Translations under genes and position numbers: made by a program
Shown: in pieces, positions 30,001 to 38,249 of the stretch
Numbering within the stretch: the stretch's first letter is position 1
Layout of the letters: each line of letters begins with the position of its first letter
Notes under the pieces: model-generated
Database searches by the model: none
Told to the model about the DNA's origin: nothing
Seen by the model: the letters and a program-made list of their open reading frames with translations, nothing else
Source: Mesostigma viride
Taxonomy: Eukaryota > Streptophyta > Mesostigmatophyceae > Mesostigmatales > Mesostigmataceae
Direction of reading: 5' to 3'
DNA: 64,000 nucleotides
NCBI GenBank assembly: GCA_009746045.1
Contig: RPFO01000104.1
Location: forward strand, 680,576 to 744,575

Positions 30001-30411
30001 ACGGTCTGGTCTTGAAGATACTCTCGAGGAAGGAAGACGTACACGTCGCTGATGGAGATCACTTTCAACAGAACGGCGGCGACATACAATAGCAAAGTCC
30101 CTTCTCTGACCTTTCTCCGAACATACCACAGATCCTTGAGACGTTCTACGACCAGTTCTTGGGGGAAATGTCGATTGCGAACTCCTTCTGGTACATTACG
30201 CACGTCATTCACGTTCCACTCCTTTTCTAGCACCTGCGCTTGTTTTTCTAGCGGGAATTTCGAGTCCACGGCCTTCGCGAGCAAACAGGTCGTACGGAGT
30301 CTCCGTAGAGAATTTGTGAAAACTCCTTACTGCTAACCCTGCTGCCCCGACCGTCCACGAAGCCACTATCAGATTGACGTTCGTGTCGAGCACTATCTGG
30401 GGAACCGACAT
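27062..30411 (-). CDS. PAN/Apple-domain adhesin with proline repeats (one gene, several frame breaks)
   Basis: Readings 28953-30284 and 27062-29158 overlap in a proline-rich stretch. The frame moves one step at a G7 run (29077-29083) and one step at a G6 run (29024-29029), each cured by one added base, so I join them. The N-terminal part very likely starts at ATG 30411 (hydrophobic helix LIVASWTVGAAGLAV) after a further break near 30280; that junction is less certain. Two near-identical PAN modules are visible: an ECAAICARD...CAGFTWR...CWFKSDVTSK unit (about 29600-29870) and a second at about 27510-27780. They are followed by proline/glutamine repeats. PAN domains bind glycans or proteins outside the cell. 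Total about 1,100 residues. Part of the same gene recurs at 59250-61378. Confidence 0.68.
27258..27470 (-). repeat. 39-bp minisatellite encoding a proline/glutamine repeat
   Basis: About five copies of a 39-bp unit encode a 13-residue repeat of the type QAPTQPSNPPPQQ. Units differ by a few bases. The repeat number is likely variable between isolates. It makes an extended stalk after the second PAN module. Confidence 0.75.
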
Positions 30412-30438
30412 GTATTCTTATGTATTCGGTGGAAATAA
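30412..30438. promoter_or_regulatory. 27-bp bidirectional promoter
   Basis: Start codons at 30411 (minus) and 30439 (plus) leave 27 bp: TATTCTTATGTATTCGG followed by TGGAAATAA. The same spacer recurs before the copy at 61405 with one base missing. Inferred shared promoter; the shortness implies most of the promoter lies within coding sequence or that untranslated leaders are nearly absent. Confidence 0.4.
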
Positions 30439-32472
30439 ATGAAGAGTACTAGTAAGATGACGTATGGTAGTTCACCCCCTTCCACAACGATGGCCGGATT
30501 TCGAGAACGATCGCCTCGCGAATTCGCAGGCGTTCGTCAAGGACTACTTCGAGGGCAACATTCGCTTAAACCCGCCCCCGAACACAGGGAGGTGGGTAAA
30601 AACACGTGCTCGAGGACCCCGGCGGACATGAAACAGGCCCCCCAGCAGGCCGTCGTGAACATGTACCTGCGCGGGATCGCGGAAAGGGGAGCAATCACCG
30701 CGGCTTCCTCGCGTGGCACTCGACCGGGTCGGGTAAGACATGCACGGTGTTGGGCGCGATCGAGGCGTTTTGGGATTCGGGAGGAAGATCTTCCTCGCAA
30801 CGAGCAAGGAGAACGCGTCCAACAACTCGATCGCCGGGTACGCGAATTGCGCGTCGATGTTCCCGCGCTTCAAGAACATGACCAAGAACGAGGTCGCGAA
30901 TCTCGTAGCTCGGCGTGTGGAAGAACACCGAATCCTGAGTTTCACCCAGCTTGCCCATCTTCTGGACCTGTACCGCGGTCTGCGTGACAAGACGCGAGCG
31001 AGGAGGTCCCTTTTGCAGAACGCCGTTCTGATCATGGACGAAGTTCAGAACCTGTTTTCCCCGCCGTCCGGTCAGGCGAGCGAGTACAGGACGCTGCTCG
31101 AGTTCCTCGAGAAGCCGACCGAGGACAACCGCGGTTTGTACATGGTCATACTTAGCGGCACCCCTGGGCGGAACGAGGAAGAGATTTACCGCCTTCTGAC
31201 AATGATCAAGGGGAAACCGGTCTACCCCGAGTCGCCTTTGGAGGAGTTCCGAGGCCTTTGTTCTTTCGTCGACTACGCCGGGGACACGTCCGTGTACCCC
31301 TCGAAGAACCCGGACATGTTGCACTTCGTCGAAATGAGCCCCGAACAACGCAGCTCGTTGGCTCGAAAGTTACGAGAGGAGCGCCCGACCATGAATCGAG
31401 ACAGGTTTTTGTACGAGGCGCGGCGAGTCACGAACTCCCTCAGCATGCTCCGGTTGTCGCCCTCGTACGCAAAGAGCCACTTGGACGTCCTTTCCCCGAA
31501 AATCGCGTGCATCGTGAAGGAGATACTTGACCACCCGAAGGAAAAACACTACCTCTACTCTGCGTTCAACGCGTACGGCATCAAGTACGTGGCGACGATA
31601 CTAGAAGCAGAGGGGTACAAGCCGCTGCGGATGTACGGAGAGGCGCCGGACAGCGAGGGCAAGCGGTACGTGATGCTCGGCTCCGACTCCGTCCCAACGA
31701 CCGACTCGGCGTTGAAGCACGTGATGTCCGTGTACAACTCGGACGCCAACGCGCAAGGCCAGCTTTTACACGTGGTGTTGGCGCGGAAGAAGTTCAACGA
31801 GGGCCTGGACTTAAAAAGCGTCCGACACATCCACATCATGGAGCCGTTGCTCGACGTCAACGCCGAGAGACAGGCGATCGCGCGCGCGGTCCGCCACTGC
31901 TCTCACTTGCAGCTGGACAAGAAGGAATGGACCGTGACCGTGCATCGGTACATCACGATCGACGGGGTGGACGACCGGGTCACAGAACGCGCTCATAAAG
32001 AGAACGAAAGCGAGGGCGTCAGCATCTACATGGAGAAACTGAGAGAGGCGTCCGTCGACTGCCGTCTCATGAACCGGGTCCACAACCAGGAGGATTGGAT
32101 GAAGGCGGGGCTGCGAGAGGGTCCGATCGTGTGCCCCATGACCAGAGGGGAAGAAATGCGGAAGTACCTCAAGGAACGCGGTTTGTCGCTCATCCAAAAG
32201 ACTCTCAAGTTCGCAAAACGCGTCGTCCTGCGGCGGGACACAACCTCAAAGAGAGCTTCAAGGCGGACCTCGAGTCGATCAAGGCGATCGCGAAAGTCCT
32301 GATGGTCGACCGCGAAAGCGCCTATGGGATGCTGAAGGACACTTCCAAGGCCGTGTCGGACGCAAGCGTGACCGAAGAGGTCCAAGACGCCATCAAGGGC
32401 GTGGAGATCATCACCGGGTACGGCAAGAAGCCGATACGGCAGCTCGTTTTGGAAGGCTACTGGCTGGCCTAG
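30439..32472 (+). CDS. D6/D11-like SF2 helicase, frame broken at several indels
   Basis: Seen: P-loop HSTGSGKT (30717-30740), Walker B MDEVQ (about 31034-31048), motif III-like ILSGTPGRN, and a C-terminal helicase half with FNEGLDLKSVRHIHIMEP and a QAIARAVRHCSH motif VI. This matches poxvirus D6/D11-type SF2 ATPases used in early transcription and termination. Breaks: an extra T near 30523 relative to the copy at 61405, and missing bases at A5 (30598-30602), G4 (30686-30689), about 30782, and GGG (32235-32237). All are single-base and no other stop occurs. About 677 residues if joined. It ends 4 bp inside the convergent membrane protein gene. Confidence 0.75.
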
Positions 32473-33617
32473 TGCAGCCCGGTGGAGATCTTGCGCATGG
32501 TCGTGGTCCTCCCCGTGAACATCACGAACACGGAGTACGACGCCGCGATCACCGCGCACTGCACCAGGAGAGAGACCGCGTCCTTCCCAGGGGCCTTGAA
32601 GGCGGCCGTCCAGAGGGGCACCGAAATGAGCGTGGCTGCGGACGCGAGCATAACTATCGTAGAGGCCTTGTTTTGGTAGTTGGCCGGGGCGACCTCGACC
32701 TCACCTTTTTCGTCCAGCTTGAGTTGCTTCCTGTCCCAGTACAGGGATTTCAGGTGGCCCGGGTACGACGACGGCGTCAACCGCGACTCGAAGTCGTGAA
32801 AGAACGCTTCATGGAGCTTCTTGATCTTGGCTTCCTTTTCTCCCTTCGCGGATATGGCGATCGAGGCGTCGTTGGAAATGCCCGCGATGTATTCCATCGG
32901 TACGGCCATGCCTTTCATGAGGGTCCAGGCCACCGCCTCCGTGGCGATGCTCAGAGTCGCCGCGAGGGCCGACAGCATCACGGTGCCAGACGCGACGTGT
33001 TTCCATCCCACGAGCCACAGAAAGATCGTCACGGCAAACGATATCAAGGTGGGGGTCAATAGGAGTCCCGTGGTCTTGGCGTCGTCGATTTCGAGACGCG
33101 GAATGGCCTTCTCCTCTCCCATCACCTTGTTGAACGTGTCCGCGTAAAACGGGAGGACGAACAACTTTACGAACCCGTACTGGGTCGCCAAGATGACCGT
33201 CATACTGGCGAGGCCGGACACGAGGACCGTCATGAAGCCCGTATCACCCTTCCCCCTCCTGGATAACGCGAGGAGGGTAAGGGACGGCCCTGCGATCGCC
33301 AAAAGTACGAAAATGAGCGTGCTCATCCACTTGTTTCCCTCCCCCCCCGTTTCCATGTACACGTCCTCGGCGCTGACGCTCGGATCCTTCACCTCTTCGA
33401 GGAGGACGTCCGCTACCGCGTCCAGCCCCATCTCATCTGCCGTGACGGGCTCCGTCGTCGACCCGAGCTTACTCTTCACCTTCTTCTCCATCGTCCGCTT
33501 GGCCGCGGTCGCGATCTCTACGCGGACGTAGCCGATCAAAAGCAACAACTCGACGCCCATCACGAACGAGGACATCGTGATCGCGTGCGACGGAATCGAC
33601 AAGTCTAAACGCACCAT
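32469..33617 (-). CDS. Polytopic membrane protein
   Basis: 382 residues, an intact frame. Hydrophobic segments occur near the N-terminus (FVMGVELLLLIGYV), then STLIFVLLAIAGPSLTLLAL, FMTVLVSGLASMTVIL, LISFAVTIFLWLVGW, and a C-terminal pair (TIVMLASAATLISVPLW, LLVQCAVIAASYSVFVM), so six or more membrane passes. Charged loops lie between. Family not recognised. A TATA-like GGTATTTATAGAAAC precedes the ATG at 33617. Copies occur at 47904-49065 (noisy) and 63431-64000 (cut by window end). Confidence 0.7.
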   Translation of the reverse strand: MVRLDLSIPSHAITMSSFVMGVELLLLIGYVRVEIATAAKRTMEKKVKSKLGSTTEPVTADEMGLDAVADVLLEEVKDPSVSAEDVYMETGGEGNKWMSTLIFVLLAIAGPSLTLLALSRRGKGDTGFMTVLVSGLASMTVILATQYGFVKLFVLPFYADTFNKVMGEEKAIPRLEIDDAKTTGLLLTPTLISFAVTIFLWLVGWKHVASGTVMLSALAATLSIATEAVAWTLMKGMAVPMEYIAGISNDASIAISAKGEKEAKIKKLHEAFFHDFESRLTPSSYPGHLKSLYWDRKQLKLDEKGEVEVAPANYQNKASTIVMLASAATLISVPLWTAAFKAPGKDAVSLLVQCAVIAASYSVFVMFTGRTTTMRKISTGLH

Positions 33618-33644
33618 TGTTTCTATAAATACCAGCGATGTTTT

Positions 33645-33857
33645 TTACGCGCCGCGGATCTCCTCTTCACGAGAAGAAATCAGCGCACGATCGACTCTCG
33701 TGAGACTCCTGGCCTGGACTCGGTAGTTATCCTCCGAGTTAGTCGATGCCCTGCGCCCTCGGATGTTCGGTATCACGGACTCCCGGAACGACCTGCGGAT
33801 CTTGCGGATTTTCATGTGCATTTTTTCGTCTATCGGCACGGACCAGCAGGCGCCCAT
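33645..33857 (-). CDS. Small basic protein, likely N-myristoylated
   Basis: 70 residues starting MGACWSVP: Gly2 with Ser6 fits the N-myristoylation rule, and Cys4 could be palmitoylated. The rest is rich in arginine and lysine (KMHMKIRKIRRSFRE), so it should sit on the inner face of a membrane through both acyl chains and charge. Family not recognised; a peripheral virion-membrane or budding-related role is possible. Confidence 0.55.
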   Translation of the reverse strand: MGACWSVPIDEKMHMKIRKIRRSFRESVIPNIRGRRASTNSEDNYRVQARSLTRVDRALISSREEEIRGA

Positions 33858-33909
33858 CGAAAGACTTCATTCATAATATCTCCATCGATTTATATACAAT
33901 TGACCCTCG
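33858..33909. promoter_or_regulatory. Divergent AT-rich promoter region
   Basis: The 52-bp gap between the divergent starts (33857 minus, 33910 plus) contains TTCATTCATAATATC and GATTTATATACAATTG, TATA-like on both strands. Inferred promoter. Confidence 0.4.
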
Positions 33910-34706
33910 ATGAGTCCCAGACCGGACATGTACTTCATGAGCGTCAAGAACGAGCTTGAGCCGTACCCTACAAAACGCGTTTCTGCCGGCATTTCCCTGC
34001 AAAAAAACGGTCGGACGTTCCCGCTCGAGATTCACTACAAGCTCGTGAAGAGAGTGCTTTACGTGTGGGTGCCCATACCGGAAGGGTACGAGAGCAAATT
34101 CATCGAAAAACTCCGAGCACGAGGAATCAACGATCTCGCCTATTGCCAGATCGAGTGCAGGAAAAGGGACTCGGAACACACTCCCAAGTCGACGGAGCAC
34201 CTCGGAAATCTGAACCACAAGTACGCGTACCTCGAATGGTTCTACGTGCGAGCACAACAGCACAAAGACGACGGAGGCGAGGAAGAACAGACCGCTTTCG
34301 CTCGCTTCGGAAACGCATGCTGTGTTGGAGTTTGAACGTGCTGATCCAGAACGGTCACATCACCGACCCGGAAAACGCATACGTGGGCTCGAGGCCGGCG
34401 GAGGCCATTGTGCCGCTCCGAAACCGGAAGAAAAACAAAAGACGGAGGAGCCGCTGAAAGACGATATCTCCGCGTCGACAAGTTTCTTTCGCAATACCCG
34501 TTCACGTACGAGTTTGTTCTTTCGGTGATCCGAAACATGAAGGACGTGAACCCGGAAGAATTCAAGAGAAAAACCAAGTGCGAGATCGAGGATAATATCA
34601 AATTAGTCAAATATTACGAACATTACGGATTTCGAGTGTTCGATCCCAGGAACGGTCTCGGGTTCCTCATGGAGGCTCCCTTGCCGGTCGTCTTGAACTC
34701 GTGTAG
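33910..34706 (+). CDS. Probable GNAT-family acetyltransferase, several frame breaks
   Basis: The first frame runs from ATG 33910 to 34335; the protein then continues in neighbouring frames. Missing single bases are inferred at GG (34309-34310), at GGG (34385-34387) and near 34475. The noisy copy has the longer runs GGG (about 49761) and GGGG (49841-49844) at the first two sites, which supports consensus errors. The last part, KLVKYYEHYGFRVFDPRNG, is typical of the acetyl-CoA-binding half of GNAT enzymes. A glutamate/lysine-rich insert separates the halves. Substrate unknown. The exact end is uncertain because stops lie within a few bases in two frames near 34706. Confidence 0.5.
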
Positions 34707-35052
34707 ATCGGCCGCAGGGTTTCCGAACCATCTAGAAGATATACGATTAGGCCGAACCAGAGCAAGGCGACTTTCGCGAAACTCTCCGCACCCGTCAAAA
34801 ACGCGAAGAGGAAAAGGCCCGACCCGCCACCGCTGCCGGCTCCTCCGAAACCGGTCGCGGTGGCCGCGGTCCGCGCAAAAAATCCGGACCCGGCCGAACG
34901 ACTGCGCAACGCGTTAACATGTCTCCGCAGAAGCCGGCCCGGCGGGCCGTTGACGAGGTCCCAGGCTTCGTGTGAAGGGATCAAAGTTCCGGAAATTTCG
35001 TTCGAAACCCCCGAGTCGTCTACCGCGGAGACAACCTCGTGCAAACTCCGGC
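34707..35052. other. Coding-like stretch, strand unresolved
   Basis: Both strands give protein-like sequence. Plus strand: a proline/lysine-rich reading with AKRKRPDPPPLPAPPKP that continues to about 35135. Minus strand: a reading with a hydrophobic helix (SFAKVALLWFGLIVYLL) that could be the continuation of the 35053-35247 gene after a frame break. I cannot choose between them; at least one small gene is likely here. Confidence 0.3.
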
Positions 35053-35247
35053 CTAAACTCCCGCCAGGCGTCCCCCCTCCTCCCCTGACACGCGCCGAGG
35101 CTCGGTGCCGAGGGGTCCAAGTGCGCGACGTGTAATTGGTTTGTAAATGGCGTCGTTGTTGGTATCGTGAACGACCAGGTACATCGCCCGATTCTCGTCG
35201 ATGTACCCTCGGACTTTGGACCAACAGCTTTTTATTTTCGAGAACAT
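35053..35247 (-). CDS. Small hypothetical protein
   Basis: 64 residues from ATG 35247. A basic N-terminus (MFSKIKSCWSKVRGYIDE) and a hydrophobic strand AMYLVVHDTNND. The 3' part may shift into the frame that leads to the hydrophobic helix at about 34740, in which case this is the N-terminal part of a longer membrane protein. AT-rich upstream sequence (TTCATTTATTCATCAATAAA) suggests a promoter. Confidence 0.4.
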   Translation of the reverse strand: MFSKIKSCWSKVRGYIDENRAMYLVVHDTNNDAIYKPITRRALGPLGTEPRRVSGEEGGRLAGV

Positions 35248-35305
35248 CGTTCATTTATTCATCAATAAATGTCTTTCATATACACGCGTAAACGAGTCCA
35301 GTGAG

Positions 35306-36343
35306 TCACGCAAAAGGCTCGGGACAAGAAATCCCGTACACGTTCTTCATTCGTTTCCTGTACAACCTCACGAACGCGTCATCGGGAGTGAGGCGGTTCC
35401 TCCACCACTCCTCGGTGACGACGTTCGCGACGATATCGTCGTCTTCTTTGAGCGGAAGGGCGTTCACGAGCCAGAACAAAAAGTCCCACGCGGGGTCCGT
35501 CAGGATGTTGCGAGAAACCCGGCACGTGACGCGAGACTTGTCCGCCTCGTACGGCTGCACGCTGAACCACAACACGAACACGGGGTTCTCGTGTCCGGTT
35601 ATCCGGAATCGGAGGCTGGCCGTGTACGGCAAGTAGAACTCGTTATCCACCGAGATCATGAGCGAACCGCGCGGAGGAGGTTTCGCGACCCTGCCCTGCT
35701 CGGGCATGAGTCCGAGGATCAGGCGTCCGACGAGTTCGTTTTTCACCGGGTAGCTGTACACGCTCTTCCCCGTGCGCTGGTTCTCCGCCTTGTCACCCTC
35801 CTTATCGGCGGTAACGTCGGTGCTCTTCACGTCCACGATCTTCACCTTGTGAACGTACTGGAGGTGAGCGTGGTCCAACAGATTCTCCATGACGATCATG
35901 GGGTGGCCGTGCACGAACGTCGAGTACGAGAACGTTCGGTACCCCGGCTCGGAAAACTCCGGCATCGTCGGGGGAGGCGACGCCCCGTCCCCGAACCCGG
36001 CGTTCACCCATACGAGCTCGCTGTCGTCCTTGGCCTCGAGATAGTTGTCGCCGTTGTTCTGCTTGCCCCAATACTTCCCATGATACGCGCAACGAACGCA
36101 TCCGTCTTCCACGTGGCAGTTGTGGGACAAACGCGCGCCGCGGTGGGGGCACGCGTTTCGGACGGCCAGCGTCTCGTCCCTCTCCCGGTGGTTGTATAGG
36201 AGGATCTCCTCGTTGTAGATCTTCGTGACCTTGGGCCCCGTCGGCCTGCGTCCCACGCACACCCACTTGTCCGGATGCTCGCTGCTCGCCTCGCACCGCC
36301 CTCGCGGGTGCGCAAGGGCGCGAGAAAACACGGCGGACGCCAT
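35306..36343 (-). CDS. Rieske non-heme iron oxygenase
   Basis: 345 residues, intact. The [2Fe-2S] Rieske site is complete: Cys65-x-His67 (ACPHRG) and Cys85-x2-His88 (CAYHGKYW). The mononuclear iron site is Asp157-x2-His160-x4-His165 in NLLDHAHLQYVH. Domain order is Rieske then catalytic domain, as in ring-hydroxylating oxygenases and in the plant PAO/choline-monooxygenase group; the catalytic half is most like the PAO/cholesterol-desaturase type by eye, but substrate cannot be told. It needs an electron donor, which is not in the window and would come from the host. No transit peptide is clear, although the N-terminus is arginine/alanine-rich. A metabolic gene in a virus, probably captured from a host or bacterium. 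Confidence 0.85.
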   Translation of the reverse strand: MASAVFSRALAHPRGRCEASSEHPDKWVCVGRRPTGPKVTKIYNEEILLYNHRERDETLAVRNACPHRGARLSHNCHVEDGCVRCAYHGKYWGKQNNGDNYLEAKDDSELVWVNAGFGDGASPPPTMPEFSEPGYRTFSYSTFVHGHPMIVMENLLDHAHLQYVHKVKIVDVKSTDVTADKEGDKAENQRTGKSVYSYPVKNELVGRLILGLMPEQGRVAKPPPRGSLMISVDNEFYLPYTASLRFRITGHENPVFVLWFSVQPYEADKSRVTCRVSRNILTDPAWDFLFWLVNALPLKEDDDIVANVVTEEWWRNRLTPDDAFVRLYRKRMKNVYGISCPEPFA

Positions 36344-36436
36344 GGCTTCCTACCTGCGCAGACTTTAAATGCACCTTTTTGAACGATCCTCGTGTCGCGT
36401 TTCGCCGCCGAAAAAATTCGCGGCGGGGCGTTACAA

Positions 36437-36817
36437 ATGAAAGAAGAGGACATCATCGCCGCTATGCATAACGAGTACGGAGGCAAGCGGAACGTCCGGT
36501 GCAGGAACGGTACCATCGACATCGTGAACACGGAGGCGAAAGTACTCGTCCAAGTCTGCGAAGTATCCGCTTGGCTCGCCGATCTCGGCCAGCTCATTTG
36601 CGCAGGGGCCGACTTCCCGGGCTATCGAAGAGAGCTGTTCCTATACAAATCCGTGTGGTCCGACCCCGTCCACTCGGACACTCTCAAAGTCATCAAGCGC
36701 GCGTGCGACAGGGTCCGAGTAGACCTCCGTCTCCACGAAAGCATCCACTCCACGCGGCCCAAACAGACTCGCCGTTGGTGGAATTTTGGACGCTCGTCCA
36801 CGGAGGTCGACGCGTGA
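36437..36817 (+). CDS. Small nuclease-like protein (possible PD-(D/E)XK fold)
   Basis: 126 residues from ATG 36437. The order IDIVN, then VLVQVCEVSAW, then LGQLICAGADFPGYRRELFLYK resembles short restriction-endonuclease-like NCLDV proteins, in which the D and the E-x-K strands are followed by an 'LGQL' helix. The lysine of the E-x-K motif is not present (EVS), so activity is doubtful. A GTG extension to 36392 is possible. The 93-bp gap to the divergent Rieske gene is GC-rich with a TTTAAATG block. Confidence 0.45.
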   Translation: MKEEDIIAAMHNEYGGKRNVRCRNGTIDIVNTEAKVLVQVCEVSAWLADLGQLICAGADFPGYRRELFLYKSVWSDPVHSDTLKVIKRACDRVRVDLRLHESIHSTRPKQTRRWWNFGRSSTEVDA

Positions 36818-36862
36818 TTTATCTTCTGATATAAAAGTGACAAACTCTCTCGCGACAAGGGT

Positions 36863-37291
36863 ATGGATCTTCTCAAGATAGCCTGCACCGCGTGCGTGAC
36901 GTGGTGGTTTACGAACCGGTCTCACACGATCCGGAGGAAGAAGCTCGACACGGAGTCGCAGCTCGCCGGAACGATCCTGAGGATGGGCGAGGAAGACTCC
37001 GACTCGGATTCTTCCGCCACGAGTCAGCAGAAAAGAAACAAGGTCATCGAGAACGACTACATCAAGCGCGTCGCCGAGGACCTCCGGCACACCGAGGTGC
37101 CGAACCTCCTCATGCTTTCGGCGACTCTCCTGAAACTCATCCGGATCCAGCAAGACACGCTCAAGGTACTCAAGCTCAAGAACCTGCTCATGTGCGACCG
37201 GATGTCCGACGAGCCGCTCTCGACTCCGTCGGCGGAAGAACGCGCCGGGTTCGTCATTTCTTCTCGCAACCGCCCGACGACCAGCTGGTGA
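36863..37291 (+). CDS. Hypothetical helical protein
   Basis: 142 residues. A short hydrophobic start (LLKIACTACVTWWF), then an acidic serine run (EEDSDSDSSAT) that could be phosphorylated, followed by a helical region (HTEVPNLLMLSATLLKLIRIQQDTLKVLKL). GATATAAAAG upstream is a good TATA candidate (about 36827). Family not recognised. Confidence 0.55.
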   Translation: MDLLKIACTACVTWWFTNRSHTIRRKKLDTESQLAGTILRMGEEDSDSDSSATSQQKRNKVIENDYIKRVAEDLRHTEVPNLLMLSATLLKLIRIQQDTLKVLKLKNLLMCDRMSDEPLSTPSAEERAGFVISSRNRPTTSW

Positions 37292-37325
37292 CGGTGCCGA
37301 TATAATTATGTTTTTGTTATGGTAA

Positions 37326-37817
37326 ATGGACTGCGTCATCGACGGGGTAGCCCGCCCGCACGCTAGCAGGGACAAAAGGATCCAGCTGCTCGTCACGGGG
37401 ACCAACTTGAAAGGAGAGACGAACTTCCGGCTCCCCCACCCGATCCGCGGCGTGAAGTCGTGCCGGCTGATGTGGGCCTCCACGCCCGCGACGTCGCCTT
37501 TCTCCACGGCCGTGTACGTCAAGCTCGGGGGCGTCGAGATCAACAAAGTGCACGCCGCCATCCCGCAAGCCGCGTCCTCGCTGGAACCGGCCCAGGTGTA
37601 CGCTGGCAGAGGTCACTTCTTCATTGTGCCGAACGGAACCGAGACGTACGTCCCGATGAACGAGAGGGACGACACGGTCCTGTTCTCGCCCGACCTCGCG
37701 AGCGCGTCAGACATCGACGTGGAACTCTACGCTCTCCCGTCCCCCACGAGGGAACTGCTCGACCTGAACGGGGAGCTGTTCGCCATGATGTTCGAGATCG
37801 TCGCGGCCCACCGATAG
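37326..37817 (+). CDS. Possible single jelly-roll structural protein
   Basis: 163 residues, beta-strand-rich. The FRLPHPIRGVKSCRLMWAS strand pair, a central VYVKLGGVEI strand, and a C-terminal LDLNGELFAMMFEIV end resemble small jelly-roll virion proteins of NCLDV-like viruses, where a 'L-D-x-N-G' turn precedes the last strand. No catalytic motif. A penton or minor capsid role is an inference only; it is intact in this copy. Confidence 0.45.
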   Translation: MDCVIDGVARPHASRDKRIQLLVTGTNLKGETNFRLPHPIRGVKSCRLMWASTPATSPFSTAVYVKLGGVEINKVHAAIPQAASSLEPAQVYAGRGHFFIVPNGTETYVPMNERDDTVLFSPDLASASDIDVELYALPSPTRELLDLNGELFAMMFEIVAAHR

Positions 37818-37834
37818 AAAGACGGCGAGGATCT

Positions 37835-38226
37835 TCACCACGACAAGTTGTACAAGTCCTCGTATTGGCCGCCGAACAAGATCGTCTTCTTCTTCCCGAC
37901 TCTCGCCTTCTCGTTTCCCCTCTCTCTGTCCAACCGAGCCGCGCGGCGGGCGGCAGACTCCTCCACGAGCAACTCGGCCAGCGCGAGGCGCTCTTCCGAC
38001 CTGTCCATCATGGTCTTCAGCTCCCCCCCTGGATCCGCCTGTGCGCTTCCGCGGCCCGCTCGGGCAACACGAACGGCGTCGCCTCCCGGTCGACTTCGAT
38101 GAACGCGCGTTCATACGGCGCGTCGATTGGGTTGTTGGCGGCCCGGCGGTTGCCCGCGCCAGGCGCGAACACCAAACCTCGGACGATCGACTTGTCCACG
38201 ACCCGTTTGCCGTCGTCGACGTTCAT
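37835..38226 (-). CDS. Hypothetical helical protein, one missing base
   Basis: Starts at ATG 38226. The first frame ends at a C7 run (38023-38029), and the next frame continues without a stop through a charged helix (RSEERLALAELLVEESAARRAARL) to 37835, ending with FGGQYEDLYNLSW. One more base in the run gives a single protein of about 130 residues. The noisy copy also has seven Cs, so here it does not help. Family not recognised; likely coiled coil. Confidence 0.5.
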
Positions 38227-38249
38227 TTCTCAATATACCTATCACAAGA

